Positions 11,930 through 24,103 are shown, counted from the first letter of the stretch. The stretch: 64,000 nucleotides of DNA from Triatoma infestans (GCA_011037195.1 JAAEAF010001105.1:174732-238731), one strand, 5' to 3'. The notes: generated from the letters alone by a model not told the origin. Numbers and translations are program-made.

Positions 11930-12503
11930 TAATTTTAAAATATTGCATCATTCTTAAAAATTTAATTACCCTTCAGTTTTATTATTAAATTCATCTTAAT
12001 TGAATAAATTGGCAGAGAGAGAGAAAAAAAAATAGTTTATTTTTGTGTAGATAAATTTGTTAAAGTGAGTAATCGGTTTGCTATGCGCCTGTCTGACAAG
12101 ATTGTTATCCTACATACTGGCTATTAGGAAGACATGTAAAAACCGGTTCTTGATTTTATATTTTTCTTTGAACCTGTTTATGTTATTACATCATTAATCA
12201 AAAATACTAGGAATGAATAATTACTGAAATTGATGCTTCCAGAAAAAAAAAATTTGGCACATTTTGTATGGTGATTTCTATTCATTAATAATTGATCTTA
12301 AAGATCGATTGGTGGGGGGGGGGCAGTTTACAGAACAGTGACGTCAATAAATTCTATACGGTAAACTGACCATCACTGACAGGTGTGTGAATTCCTTAGA
12401 CGGCGTTTGTAATTTCCAACTGATCCGTTTACTACGTCAAATTCGAAATTTTCTGTTCCACGAATTTTATGAGGTCTGAAGGAAAAAACGTTTTTAGGAA
12501 TGG

Positions 12504-12505
<2 letters not shown>
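11930..12505. other. AT-rich non-coding stretch
   Basis: No gene is seen. A poly-G tract occurs near 12313-12324. Confidence 0.4.
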
Positions 12506-12546
<41 letters not shown>

Positions 12547-13235
12547 TGTGTGTGTGTGTGTGTAACAGAATATCTCCAAAATGAAAAATCGCAGGAAGCT
12601 AAAACTACCCCCGCACCAGAAAATTTCAATTTTTCGTGATTTTCTCAAAAACGGCTCCAATGATACTTCGTATACTACCTTTAAACTTCGTATACTATCT
12701 ACACAAATAAATGCCTATCACTTTTATTCCAAAAATTTTCCCGGGAAAATTGATTTTTTGGGGGGAGCTGGGGGAACAGTAACGTTATGCTTTCCTCTAA
12801 AGTAACACTTACGTAATATTAGTACACATTAATACAAGTCCAAATTAGAAAAGAGTTGGTTACCCGAAAGTGCGGTTTTATAGAATAGGCTTTTCAGTTT
12901 TTCCAAATTTTCTCGGAAACGGTTACAACGAATTTTCTTTTAACTTGAAATGCTTCTACATAGATAGAGTCGTATCAAATTTATTTTAAAACAATTTTAG
13001 AAGATTTATTAGGGGTCTGTTAATTAGCTTAAATTTAAATTTGCACAAGGTTTGTTGGTTTTGATATAGAGCGCTTCTACATAAGGCCGCTTAGGATACA
13101 AGTATAACCCCTCTCATCGTGTAATGACCAGCCCGACTAAAGATTGTAAACGTTGTAATTTTAAATAAATTACCTGATTAAATTGCATTAATTTGAGTAA
13201 GAGAAAGTCGTGTGTGTGTCTCACATCAGATTTTT
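12506..13235 (-). repeat. Family R, near-complete copy with TG microsatellite
   Basis: Begins with a long TG run (about 12507-12562) at the family's usual microsatellite position, then ATATCTCCAAAATGAAAAAT, CTCAAAAACGGCTCC, TTTATTCCAAAAATTTTCCC and GTAACGTTATGCTTTCCTCT. It ends AGTAAGAGAAAGTCGTGTG with TCTCACATCAGATTTTT. The first segment, with the GATCGTGTC motif, is missing. Confidence 0.75.
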
Positions 13236-13244
13236 GTGTGTTAA

Positions 13245-13496
13245 AATGGGAATTACATTAAGCATTTCAACGTTAAAACTCGAGAATTTTACTGGATGCA
13301 GGAATTTGCAGGACCATTGTTAATTGCACATATACCTGGGGGGGAGCATTGCATTAAAATAAAACTGATGGATGATACTGCACATGTAGATGTGTATATA
13401 AAGTTTGAAGGAAGTCACTGTTGCCCGTTAAGAGAACCGTTAAAAACTGGAAAAGTAAAGATATATTTCTGGCTGAGAAATTTTGATCAAGGCCTT
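13245..13496 (+). other. Unidentified open frame outside the repeats
   Basis: An open frame of about 80 codons, with an ATG at 13296, runs into a stop. It contains the tract HIPGGEHCIKIKLMDDTAHV and a CC pair, but matches no family I recognise. There is no good phase-1 donor; GTAAAG at 13456 is the nearest donor-like site. It may be a decayed mobile-element frame. No function is proposed. Confidence 0.15.
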
Positions 13497-14248
13497 TGAT
13501 CCAGCCGGGTGCCCTAATGATAAAACGACTCAGGGCACACGAATTTCCCATCTCAAACTCATTTGAAAAATTCAAAGCTCAATTGTAGAAATTCAGGGCG
13601 GAATGCAATAGTTCCCTGCTTACAGCGTTAAAGAAATAAAAAAAATAAAATAAACGGAAATGCTATACAATTATAGATACAGGAAGTGCTGAAAATAGTT
13701 TTGTCTATATCGAAGAAAGAAGTGAACGTTTGGATCTGTAATTGGTGGGGATGTAGAAAAAGTAGTAAGAGAGAAGATTCAGGTGTGTTTCGCATGTATC
13801 CTGTGGAATTATAAATAACACCTGGTTTCCGTTCTATAGTTCTCTAGTTGAGCATATGTAAGCTGTAATAACGGTCAGTTAGATATCGGATTTAGAAGCA
13901 ACTCCGATTCATACAATTAATATTCCTTAAAATAATGTTATTATTTGGAAAGTTTTAGGGTTAAGCATAGATTTTTCTAATAAAAGTGAAATATTATATT
14001 GTGTAGTAATAAGTACGACCAAGTTTACAGATAAATCTTGGAGGTTTTTTTTGGGGGTGGGGGGGATAAACTACGCAAAGCTGAGAAAAAAGAAAATATT
14101 TCTAAAAAGTTAAAATTTGAAATTTCCACAAAACGCAATAACAAAAGTTTCTACAAGAATATGAAGTCTGTTCATTTTTTTTTATATCGGACTAACTTTT
14201 GTCGGCAGCTGAACATGTAGTCGGCTTCGCAATGCTGGATAACATCTA
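13497..14248. other. AT-rich non-coding stretch
   Basis: No gene is seen. A G-rich tract is at about 14049-14066. Confidence 0.4.
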
Positions 14249-14799
14249 TGATTTTATCCGTATCGTCAGAGTAAGGTTATCAATTTGTGTAGAGAATTCA
14301 CTCCAACTTTTAATATGTGTCCATTGTCACGCACCACATAGTTGACTGACTGTTGATTATTTTTTGTTCGCTTTTAACTTCATTACTCCTTTTTCTTTAA
14401 ACTTGATCTATTCTCACTAATACTATAAACTCCTCAAGTTTCCTATCGCCTGCTCTCATCAAGATAACACGTCAAGACCAGGAGCATTGCTACCAACTTA
14501 CACTTTACTAAAACAATTAATTTTAAATTACCTTTCAATACAGGCTATTTAATATATACCACGTTCAATTTTTAATTATAATTTATATAATTCATTCTTG
14601 CTATCCACGTCATGCTCACGCACTACTATAACTGTATAATCTCCTGCACTCAAACAACCAGTGTGGTGAGTGATAGAAACATTAAGTTGAAGTAACTCTC
14701 TACACATATTGTTAGCCTTACTTTTGACGATGAATGAGTATCTGAAACCGGTCAGAACCAAGAAAATGAAGCATGCTATGATACGGATAAAATCATAAA
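14249..14799. mobile_element. Old inverted-repeat element with a CCGGTC motif
   Basis: The left text GATTTTATCCGTATCGTCAG and GTGTAGAGAATTCACTCC is mirrored on the right by AACTCTCTACACATATTG and ATACGGATAAAATCAT. CTGAAACCGGTCAGAACC sits inside the right arm. The arms have drifted and the spacer is long. Related to the copies at 48.8 and 54.7 kb, which share GATGGATGAAA-like and ATGCATGCTACGACG text. Confidence 0.55.
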
Positions 14800-15109
14800 T
14801 CTTTTACAGTTTTAGCATGACTGTAATTAAAATAAAGAAAAAGAGAAACGAATAATTATTCATTTTCAATTTCTGATATGAAAGTTTAAACACCTTTTTC
14901 TTCCTGATATTCGCAGTTGTACCATCTTTTAAAAGGAAAGAACTTTCATTAAATAGTTTCCCTCAATATCGCTTAGATAGCTGAATCATACTTTAAACTG
15001 ACAGCTAGTTTAGAAATAAGCTAGTCACTGCAGCTCCCTCCTGAAAACCCATTGAATAAATTTCCCTGGAAATATGTTTGAATCTTTGTAGATCTGTGTG
15101 GAAATTGGT

Positions 15110-16085
15110 TCTCAGCTTGTAATCACCCTGGTACTTCCGGTTGAAGTAGTTTCCGTTTTTTCTTTTAATTTGAAATTTATTGAAAAACTATTTTTTTTAA
15201 ACTTGAAAACTTTTACTCAGATGGTCTCCTAACATATAAATATAAAGATGATGGGGCAAAGTTGGTGAGTACCTTTGGCAGACAGAAACAGAGTGAATAT
15301 AAAACTGTAATCCAGGAAGACAGTGTAATAACATAACTCGCATTCAAATAATATTCGAAATGTAACGGCCCAGATTCCACACCACACCCTGAAATCAATT
15401 CTTCCGCAAAAATATTTCAAATAAAAGGGACAGGGCTATGTCTGGGCGTCTCCTTCTCCTTCCATGATTAAACAAAATGATTGTAGCCGTTTTCGAAAAA
15501 ATTCAGAAGCTTATTTGTAAAGTCACACTTGCGATTAACCAATTTTCTTCAAATTTGGAATGTTAGCAATATTTTTAAAGTACGTCATAATACATAAGTG
15601 GTGGAACCCATACATTCTATTTTTGAAGAAAGCTCTACGCTAATTTACCCCCACAACCTTCCAAAAAGTAGACATTTCCATGGGGGAATGTTTCAAATAA
15701 AAGTGACAGGAGCCATCTTCGAGAAAATCCAGGGAAACGAAAAAAAGTAACAGTAAACTCGCACTTCCGGTTGCTAGATTTTGCCGGAAACATTCGTGTC
15801 AGATGTGGTGATAGTACCTTAACTGAATACCAAGCTTGAACTACCTTAGAATTTTACATTTTTGAGATATTTTGTCACATACACACACACACACATATAT
15901 ATATATTGCTAAAAACATGTTTTTTTTTTGGTATTCAAGTGACTTTAAAACATGTTTTACATATTTCTAAAACATGTTTTTTTTTGGTATTCAAGTGACT
16001 TTAAAACATGTTTTACATACAAGAAACATGTATGCATTTTCGGAGATAATACTTCCGCTTACCTTGAGTAAGAGAAAATAATAAA
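15110..16085 (+). repeat. Family R copy with CA/TA microsatellite
   Basis: Shows CTGGTACTTCCGGTTGAAG, a second TCGCACTTCCGGTTGCTAGA, GTCAGATGTGGTGATAGTAC, a CA then TA run (about 15885-15906) and the terminal TTGAGTAAGAGAAAATA. Confidence 0.65.
15907..16019. repeat. Tandem duplication, two units of about 56 bp
   Basis: Two copies of a segment with AAACATGTTTTTTTTT, GGTATTCAAGTGACTTTAAA and ACATGTTTTACATA lie side by side within the repeat copy. The duplication is recent, as the units are almost identical. Confidence 0.85.
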
Positions 16086-16568
16086 CGTATTTCTTATTAA
16101 TATGCTAACAGAGATAAAAATGGTGTCGTAGAACGTAGATAGTGTAAAAACTTACACCGCATGCACTCTAGTGAATTTTATTAGAACTACTTAGTTCCCA
16201 CCAAGTCAAAAGGCTGCAGTTTTCTCATATAACAGAGCGCCCACCCATCCTTTTCATCAGCCAGTTTACGGCACTTCAATTCATTCCCACACTCTCTTGG
16301 TTCACTAATCCACCAATAGAGTGGGAGAGTTTAGGAACAGATGTTAAAGGGAATCGATTCACTGTTTTCTAACAGCGTGATTCTCATTTGATTCCTGGTT
16401 ATTAAAAAATAAAAGCTTTACATGATTTTTTTAAATTTATTTGTTTAAACCAAAGACTTTTGCTCATGCACTTATCTTTTAAATATTAACTTGTAAAATT
16501 AAGTAAGACAACGAATAAATAAGACCCAATTCTTAAATAAAATTATTACGTGACGTCCTAACCTCTAT

Positions 16569-16630
16569 TAAATGAATCTTTTTTACCCAAATGATTCCTC
16601 GGCTCTTTAATATAGGAATACCTTTCAGTT
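16569..16630 (+). promoter_or_regulatory. Promoter block of the first BED exon, shared with the second
   Basis: TAAATGAATCTTTT (from 16569), AAATGATTCC (16589) and an initiator-like TTCAGTT (16624) occur in the same order and similar spacing as at 44725-44783, ahead of the twin exon. The TTCAGTT lies about 160 bases before the ATG. GAATCGATTCA at 16354 also has a counterpart, at 44515. The role as core promoter is inferred from this conservation. Confidence 0.5.
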
Positions 16631-16783
16631 CACCACAAAAGTTCGTAGCATCCATGTCGATCTTATAAATATTTTTTTTTTAGGAAGTTGCTGTTTTATT
16701 TTTTAGATTAAAATCATTAAGTTTTAAGCATTTAAAAATTCTTTGTAAGTAAAGTACTAAAAGTGGAAAAATCAAATAAAAAT

Positions 16784-16991
16784 ATGCGATCTTATCGTAA
16801 ACGGAGTAAAGTTTGGGATTATTTTACAACATTCGATAGAGATAGAGTAAAATGTAAATTATGTCCGATTTTAATTTCGTACAAAGGTTCAACAACGAAT
16901 TTACAACGTCATTTACGCAATAAACATCGCTTTATGTTATTATCTGAGCATCAAAATCGCCGAACTTTCATAACTTCACGACGTTATTCAG
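16784..16991 (+). CDS. Alternative first exon: BED-type zinc finger (copy 1)
   Basis: It encodes 69 residues plus one base. A classical BED finger fills residues 8-48: W11 and F14 of the SKVWDYF aromatic pair, C24 and C27, then H43 and H48 spaced as HLRNKH. BED fingers bind DNA and derive from hAT-type transposases. The ATG at 16784 is preferred over an upstream GTG in the same frame because the twin exon at 44920 starts at the matching point. The donor TCAG|GTGAGT leaves phase 1. After residue 53 the tail diverges from the twin. The finger region is about 90 percent identical in protein and matches in long silent stretches, so the duplication is recent or kept alike by conversion. This exon alone gives no effector domain; the rest must come from downstream exons. 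Confidence 0.85.
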
Positions 16992-17236
16992 GTGAGTTCG
17001 CTAAAATATTAACAGTAAATTTTTTTATTACGAAGATTTTAATTGTTGTTAAACACTATTATCGACTTTTGAATTAAAATAAAAACACTATAACTTTGTT
17101 TTGTTTATTGGACTGATAAACTTTAGGAAACAAAATATCAATATAAAAATGTTTACTTTCTCCAGTAACTGGAGGTATTGCAATCGAGGTCTTTAAAACT
17201 TGTTTGAGTTTCTCTGGGTAAAAAAGAAAAAAATCT

Positions 17237-18340
17237 GGTGTGAAACAATCACACACACTCTCGATTACAGCAACGTACAAGATTTAGTGACAAATTTTCT
17301 TTATACTTAATTCTATTTAAATATTCACTTGTCTTCAATTTTATATCAATTGGAAAATGAAGGGAAGGGAATCGCTAAGTGGTTAGCGTATGGATTTCCA
17401 CGCGAAGGTCCAGGTTCGAGTCCAGCTGTGCTGCCCTTAGGTTTTCTCTTCCTAGGAGCCTCTTAGGCTCACTGTCCGGTGATGGGCAATGCTGTCTGTA
17501 ACGAGAGAACACTGGCTGAGGCTGGCAGTGCACTGAGAAGGCTCCGGGCGCCAATGAACAGATATTGACGCGCCTTAAATTAAAAGAAAAAAAAATTGAA
17601 AAATTCACATTTAATAAAAAGACTTTTTTGAAGCCCCCCCCCCCCCCAAACTTCTTTAAATCAACCATCTCGGGAAAATGTTGCCAACAAAAGTGTTGGG
17701 AGTCTGTATTCATAGTTTTTGCAACAAATTTAATGAAATCTGCCAATGTTTTTTCGGTTAAATCGTAGAAAACTGAAATAAATGTTCAGTAAAAACACTT
17801 CCGGTCAACCGATTTTCTTCAAACTCGGAACATCGGCAACATATTTAATTCTATTTAATATTATTTAGATGATACAATTATATAAGAAATTGAAAGAGCA
17901 CTTTAGAGGAAAACATAACCCCTATTTCCCCAAATCTCGTAAATGGATTGATGAAAAAAATCTCGTAAATGATTTTACCTGAGAAATGTTTCAAATAAAC
18001 CGATATGTGTGTAGGTAGTGTACCAAGTTTAAAGATAATCTTTAAGGCTGTTTTCGCGAAAATCACAAAAAACTTAAAAAAAAAAATTCAGTAATGTTCA
18101 CTTCCGGTTAATGGATTTTGCCCGAAACCTTCGCGTCTGATGTTGTGGTATTACATGGTCGGAATACCAAGTTTGAGTTTCCTGTGATTTTTCGTTTTTT
18201 GAGTATTCTGTTAAAAGAAACAAACACACACAGATCATTCGCTAAAAACATTTTTTTCGTATTTAAGGGGCCCTAAAATATGTATTGCTAGTGAAAACCA
18301 AATTTCAAAAATCTGATACTATCGCAGCAGTAGAGAAAGT
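17237..18340 (+). repeat. Family R, full copy with nested SINE
   Basis: Opens AATCTGGTGTGAAACAATCA, runs through TTCCGGTCAACCGATTTTC, AGAGCACTTTAGAGG, TCACTTCCGGTTAATGG and ATCATTCGCTAAAAACAT, and ends AGCAGTAGAGAAAGT. It is followed at once by the opening motif of the next copy, so two copies stand head to tail. Confidence 0.8.
17361..17597 (+). mobile_element. tRNA-derived SINE, copy 1
   Basis: It has a pol III A box (CTAAGTGGTTAGCG) and B box (GGTTCGAGTCC), then a tRNA-unrelated body with CTTCCTAGGAGCC, ACTGTCCGGT, AACGAGAGAACACTG, AGTGCACTGAGAAGG, GGGCGCCAATGA and GCGCGCCTTAAATTA-like text, and an A-rich tail. ATTGGAAAAT before and ATTGAAAAAT after look like a target-site duplication. 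It sits inside a family-R copy and is not a functional tRNA. Confidence 0.85.
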
Positions 18341-19089
18341 AAAAATCTGCTGTGAAACACTCACACGACTTTAACTTACTCCTGTTACTAATACAACTAG
18401 GTGTACAAACAAAATGACAAATTTTCTTAAAACTTCCAATTTTGTTCACTTGTGCTGACATGTAGTGGTGGGGGTGGGGCACCAACCAGCCAACCAAGTA
18501 TAGTGAATAGCGCGCCCATAATACATACCATTACATATATTTGAAGTTTAACGCCACAAATTTCCGTTTAACTATCATCTAAAGTCCAATTTTAGGGAAG
18601 GACAAATGTTTCAGACAAAACTCTGTTAGATTTATATCTGTGAATTGAGCATTCCAAGTTTAAAGGAAATAGTTGTATCTGTTTTCAAAAAAATTCCAAA
18701 AAAATTAAAAAAACTATTCTGAAAAGTCGCACCCCAAAATGGTTGACCGATTTGCTTCAAATTTGGAATTCTATCAGTGCTTTTAAGTATATTAATATTG
18801 TGTAGTTGGTAAAACCATACTTGTATTGAAGTGGTAGTTAGAGCGGAAAGCTTTCTTCAGCACACACTCCACCCCCCAAATTTCAGTATCCCGACAAAAT
18901 GTTTCCAATATATGTGATAACTGTGTGTAGGTAGCGTACCATGTTTAAAGGAAATCATTGAAGCTATTTATATAAAACTGATATAAGGTATTCAGTAAAA
19001 TCGCACTTCCGGTTGATGGATTTTATCCAAAACATTCATGTCAGATGCAGCGGCAGCGCAATATCATTTGAGCTTCATACGACTTTTAC

Positions 19090-20069
19090 CGCTCTGTTGG
19101 GCATCAAGGAACATGCCATAAAATTGTATACTGATGGGTCGAAGACCCTCGAGGGGACTGGGGCGGGAGTGGCTGGTCCAAGGATCAAGCACTCGGAACC
19201 CATGGGTAAATTTCTCAGCTCTTCCAGGCGGAAATATACGTTATCGGAACATGTGTACAATTAAACCTCGATAGGGAATACAGGAACCAGGAGATTGTTA
19301 TCCTTTCCGATAGTCAAGCAGCGATTAGAGCTTTGGGTGCACCAGTTATTAACTCCAAAATGGCTTGGGAATGCCTAGATAAACTTAACGATCTGGGCAG
19401 GAGGAACAAAGTTGCACTTTGGTGGGTGCCGGGGCATGTTGGCATTGAAGGGAATGAGATGGCCGACGCCCTGGCCAAGATAGGCTCTACGACTCCACTT
19501 CTGGGGCCGGGACCTTTTTGTGGGATTAGCGACCAGTTTCTGGAGGAACTTAGGAAGGAGGAGGAGACGAAGAGATCTCAACTCTGGTACTCCCTCCCCG
19601 GGTTGCGGCAGGCCAAGATCTGCTTGGGAAATTATAACCAACGGAGGTCGGAGGCCTGCATTGGATTGAGCAAGAACAAGCTCCGCGTACTTACGGGTTT
19701 CCTCACGGGGCATTGCCGACTTAGAGGACACCTGGTGAAGCTGGGTTTGGAAAGTGACAGCTCATGCAGATTCTGTGGGGAGTTGGAGGAAACTCCACTA
19801 CATCTCCTAACAGACTGTGAGGCTGCCACTCAGAGAAGGTTCAGGAACCTGGGCAGCTACCAGGTGGAGGAGGGGGACATACCCTCTCTAGAGCCCGTCA
19901 GAATACTGGGGTTCCTTAGGGATCTCAGACTGATGGAGGTGCTGTAGAACGGATGTTCAATTGGACATCCGTTCGGGTGCTGTGGGCAGGCCTGCGGCAC
20001 CCAGGGGGCATAGCACAATAGACCGGATCAAGGTCGCAGTGCGTCCCCCCCCCCGGCTTAAAAAAAAAA
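19090..20069 (+). mobile_element. 5'-truncated non-LTR retrotransposon with target-site duplication
   Basis: It carries the RNase H and C-terminal part of the second open frame, a C-rich 3' region and a poly-A tail at about 20059-20070. It is flanked by ACGACTTTTAC at 19079-19089 and again at 20070-20080, an 11-base target-site duplication in family-R sequence. Truncated at the 5' end, as in abortive reverse transcription. The GC content is far above the surroundings, so it is relatively young. Confidence 0.9.
19100..19947 (+). pseudogene. LINE RNase H domain and C-terminal zinc knuckle, broken
   Basis: RNase H signatures are present in order: LYTDGSKT (first catalytic Asp), ILSDSQAAI (Asp), WWVPGHVGIEGNEMADALAK (His and last Asp). 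The segment that should hold the catalytic Glu, between about 19240 and 19265, is lost to a deletion that also shifts the frame: the first part ends at a stop at 19264 and the rest continues in another frame from about 19265. The C-terminal end has CRFCGELEETPLHLLTDC, a C-x2-C-x8-H-x4-C knuckle typical of Jockey/R1-like elements. It is 5'-truncated and inactive. It is not a host gene. Confidence 0.9.
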
Positions 20070-20384
20070 ACGACTTTTACTTTTTTGAGATATTATATTA
20101 AATACACACACACACACACACACAACACACACACACAGAGAGAGAGAGAAAAAAAAAGGGAGTGAAAGAGAATCCCCATTCAATATAAACATTTTTTCGT
20201 ACTCAGGGGACCTCAAAAAAACATGTTGTGTTTCTGGTGAAAAAACAATTTCAAAAATTTGACACGACCGCTATACTTCCTCTCATACTAGGAGTGAGCG
20301 AAAGGTAAAAAATGCACTAAATTCAAAATTCAATCTTGATTTTTTTTCTGCTGTTATCTTAATTATTATTGATGTCGTTAATGA

Positions 20385-20680
20385 GAAGAAAGAGAATTTA
20401 ACCCTAAATAAGGGCGATTCAGACGAATGTCAGACAGCCGGAAGTTCCGCTGCTTTTTTGTTCTCAAGTTTTTCGCGGTTTTCTCGAACATGACTGCAAT
20501 GAATATCTTTAAACTTGGAATATTTACAACAATATAATATACAACTGGGTGTCTGTCAGCTATTGTATTTACAATGCTTGCGACAATGCTGATTTGGTGG
20601 CTGTCCTGTGGTTGTTGCCACTGTGACATTAAAATTCCCCTTTAAAGTACCACATTTCAATAGTATGCAGTTTGGATCTA
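20385..20680 (-). repeat. Family R, fragment
   Basis: Shows CAGCCGGAAGTTCCGCTGC, TTTTCTCGAACATGACTGC and CTTTAAACTTGGAATATTT. Confidence 0.6.
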
Positions 20681-21120
20681 TGTCCTATGTAATATTTATA
20701 ATAATTATATGTCTTCATCATCATAATCTAATCTCTTCTACCGCCTAAGCAGTGTGAACGAGGTGGACCTCGAACATTCTAAGTAGCCGTACCTCGCCAG
20801 ATCGAATTCCTTAGAATCTGTCCAACTATCTTTCGTACTGTACTTGTGATATGTAAAATTTTGGACAGAGTTGTGTCTAATCCTAGTTTGGCTGGGTGGC
20901 CCCACCCCTTATAGGGAAACAGAACATTCCGTTTATTTCTGGTATTTTATCCAGCATTGCGGACCCATCCACATATTCCCTTTATTCTCTGTCCTAAGGC
21001 AACAGTGGAACCTAGGGAAGATAGCCGTCAGATGGTATTGTGATGCCTTTATGTGCAAATCTGAATATGTTTGTGTGTGTCTTTTAAATAAAATTCGTTG
21101 ATTACAAATTGAGCATTGCT
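20681..21120. other. Unclassified stretch with hairpin-element text
   Basis: GGTATTTTATCCAGCATTGC and GGACCCATCCACAT at 20940-20975 recur at 54.96 kb beside the hairpin element there. A mostly decayed element is likely. No gene. Confidence 0.4.
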
Positions 21121-21894
21121 TTAAAAGATAATAATCAGTATAAGATCATATAATAATATGATCGTTAGACAAATTTTTAATTACTTTTTTTTAAAAAAAT
21201 TTGCATCTTAAATTTCCTCCAATTTTCTAGTATAATTTCTTTTATTAATTAAGCATTTCAGAATGAAAACTCCTACTACACAAGACTAAATTTGTTCAGA
21301 AGCAAATATATTTTAATGTTTATTAAATCAGTTGTTACTTCTTTTTTTTTAATTTGAATAATTTGATAACAGTAAATATAATATGATTACCTACTATTGG
21401 CTATTTAGATGAACAATAAAATTATATTTCAGCACGCAATATCCGGAAGAATATTATTAAATAAGTCTCTGTGAATATGAATGCTATTTATAATAATTAA
21501 TTTGTAATTTACATTATGAAGTTTTCTTATTTTTTATTTTTACTTTAAATTTATGTAGATTATTTCATTTATCTTTGTATTTTCTTATATATATTGTAAT
21601 AAAATTAATTATAATTTAAAATAAAAAAGAAGGAATACATGATTAAAACATTCAACTTCTTTTATTATATTTTAATAAATGTTTTAATTATGGGATAATA
21701 TATTATTAAATATTCAAATAAAAAAAAAAGCTGCGATGTATAAGACATATTTAGCTGTAATTTTTATACATAAATATATGTTGTACACTTTATAGGAAAC
21801 CGAAATGTGATGGGAATGTTTTCTATTTTTACTTTTCTTTATTTTAATTATTTTGTTCTTCAATAAATTAATGAGGTGCTTATTAAATAAATTA
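21121..21894. other. AT-rich non-coding stretch
   Basis: Extremely AT-rich, with no open frame, no family-R text and no RNA gene seen. Confidence 0.5.
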
Positions 21895-23395
21895 TCTCAT
21901 GGAAGAAAGAGAATTTTTTTTTATGATCTTAATTTTCGTGATGCTAAGGAAGGAGGATTCTGTTTCATACGGCCGGAAGAGAAAGCATGTCCGAAACGTG
22001 TCGAACGAAAGTAGTGTTTACACCGGAAATACATGTGTTGAGTTATCTTCAGTATGGAAAAGTAAGAAAAGTTTTTTAGCGTAAGATCTAACTTAAAAGT
22101 TAGTGTGTCTGCTCGGACAGTCAAGCTACGTTGAAGGCCATATGTCTTCACTTCCAGGTTGATACTAGAATGTTCTAAATGACTGGAAAAGCTTTCTTCT
22201 TTGAAGAATGTACTTCTAGTCTAGTTACCAGCTCATATGGGAATTTTTGGGAAAAAGGAGTGGGGTAGGTTTGCTAAATTAGGATACTTTTTCCCTTTCA
22301 TTCTCCCGATCTTGCTATTGGTGTGCCTCTTTAGAAGCAAGTCTGTCAAGCTTCCAGTCATGAATAGTTCCATAGCATTCATCCCTATGGATGAGCTCAG
22401 TGGGTTGTCGACAGTGTTAAAATGTTCATGAGCAGCCCAGGCAGTGAGATGTTGCTGTGTCTATCACGGACCACTCCAGGTCCTTAATGGGTTTCATACT
22501 TTAAGGAGACACAGCTACGTAATGGGGCTCATGCCACACCCTTGTTTAGAGTCTGAGCGACAAAGGAAGTAACACCTATCCACCCTGTGACAGATTGTTG
22601 TTGTGAGGAAATTAGATTCCAGACCTTTGGTCGGAACAGGATGTCTGTGGAAGAGCTGAGGCTATTTCCCTTTAAGATTATGGTTCGATTTCTTCGGACC
22701 GCGCTGAATCTGAGCTGCAACGTCAAACTACCTCTAAAGTGCCTCATTAGTACAATGTATGGGTTCTACTGTCTGTAATAATACACAAGTAGTTTAAAAA
22801 CTTTGCCTACAATTCCAAATTTGAAGAAAATCAGTTAACTGCTAGACCGACTTTACAAAATAGGTTTCACAATTTTGTAGGGGAGGGGGAAATTTTCCCG
22901 AAAACTGCTCTTCACAGTCATAAATTTATTACTTTGATTTAAAACATTTTTTCTAAAAAAAAAATAATTTTTTGGGATTCTATGGGAACTATGAGCTCGG
23001 CTTAAAACTTTACAGCGCCCTCTAGGGCTGACAGAATCCAATACCATGTAAATGAAGACACCAAGCGAAGTTAGTCACACTCAAATAAAATTTATACCGT
23101 AAAAACCAAGAATTATAATCCCCTTCTAAACGGAATATCAAGTTTGAGCATACTGCGTTTTTACTTTCTCTTACTCCTAATAAGAGGAAGTATTGTAATC
23201 GTGTCAAATTTTCAATATCGAATTTTCACCGGTTAATGTTTGTTGTTGAGGTATTTAGTTCACACATACAGTCCCCCATTAGCTAGAAATCATTTTGTTC
23301 ATACTCAGGAGACCTCAAAAGATGTTCAATTTCGAATATTTGACACATCGTAATACTTCCCATTTCTAGGAGAAGAGAAAGTAAAAATGTAATTA
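21895..23395 (-). repeat. Family R, degraded copies
   Basis: Pieces include TTTACACCGGAAATACATGT, TCTGTGGAAGAGCTGAGGC, AATACACAAGTAGTTT and GAAGAAAATCAGTTAACTGC. A further piece at 23160-23390 has TTTCTCTTACTCCTAATAAG and later GGAGACCTCAAAAGATG. Pieces seem rearranged. Open frames here are not genes. Confidence 0.5.
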
Positions 23396-23819
23396 ACCCG
23401 AACTGAATGTTCGAGAAAATGGCTCTAAGGATTTTTTGTTTGTTTTAAATTATGTATGTTTATTATTTGAGGGAGGTTTTATTTGAACCACTTCTCTAGG
23501 TAAGCTATGAACTTTCGGGTTTCCTCTACAATGCCACTTCAGTATTCTTTACAATTCTACAAACTTGATATTAAAGGCAATTAAATATTTGATAAACATT
23601 CCAATTTTGAAGAGACTTCATCAATTTCGAAATTGGAAAATTCATTAAGAGAAACTATAGTGAATGTTTTGCACCAAATTTAATATTTATTATTATTATT
23701 TTTATTATTATTTATTTACAATAAAATTAGACAAAGTTCCCTGGCAATCACCTGTTTTTGATATTATTTTAAAAGCTGTACAAATGTTGAGAAATATTTT
23801 ATAACATGTGTTAGCAGAG

Positions 23820-24010
23820 TGTAAATGACCTTTGGGCGTACAGAGTTAATGGCTCCCTTGTGTGTTGGCTCCCACGTTCAATACCGGTAGTTCAGTGGAG
23901 GGGGAAGAATGTGGTAGTGTTCTTTAGTGGGAAGTACTTTAACTAGGTTCAGTTGGCTCCCACAGTCCGTGTGGAATAGTGCTTTTAATAGTGTCCCACT
24001 AAAATAAGTT
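23820..24010 (+). promoter_or_regulatory. Promoter-like region of FLYWCH exon 1
   Basis: GC-richer, repeat-free sequence ends about 95 bases before the ATG. It has initiator-like GTTCAGTGG (about 23890) and GGTTCAGTTGGC (about 23947), the latter beside a repeated GTTGGCTCCCAC motif found also at 23862-23873. The role is inferred from position. Confidence 0.35.
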
Positions 24011-24103
24011 ACTATTTTTTTTTCTTCAATTTTATTTTGATTGAGTTTTAAAAAATATTTTTAATTTATTAATTTAAAAAAAAATTACAATAAATAAATT
24101 ATA

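Larger units (their letters stand above)
18341..20305 (+). repeat. Family R, full copy split by a LINE
   Basis: Starts ATCTGCTGTGAAACACTCAC, passes through ATTAATATTGTGTAGTTGG and TCGCACTTCCGGTTGATGG, is interrupted at about 19080-20080 by a LINE fragment, and resumes with CGACTTTTACTTTTTTGAG, a CA/GA microsatellite, ACTCAGGGGACCTC and ATACTTCCTCTCATACTAGG. Confidence 0.8.

Noticed and set aside
12373..12660. Open frames with His-Thr repeats
   Set aside because: They translate the TG microsatellite of a family-R copy.
13245..13499. Possible exon with HIPGGEHCIKI
   Set aside because: No recognisable domain and no good phase-1 donor; kept only as an unidentified frame.
16763..16783. Earlier GTG start for the first BED exon
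   Set aside because: The ATG at 16784 matches the start of the twin exon and has a normal context.
17361..17597. Functional tRNA genes at the four SINE heads
   Set aside because: The tRNA-like part lacks a proper acceptor stem and continues into a long shared body with an A-rich tail.
17375..17746. 123-residue minus-strand open frame
   Set aside because: It spans a SINE and part of family R; no domain and no coding signature.
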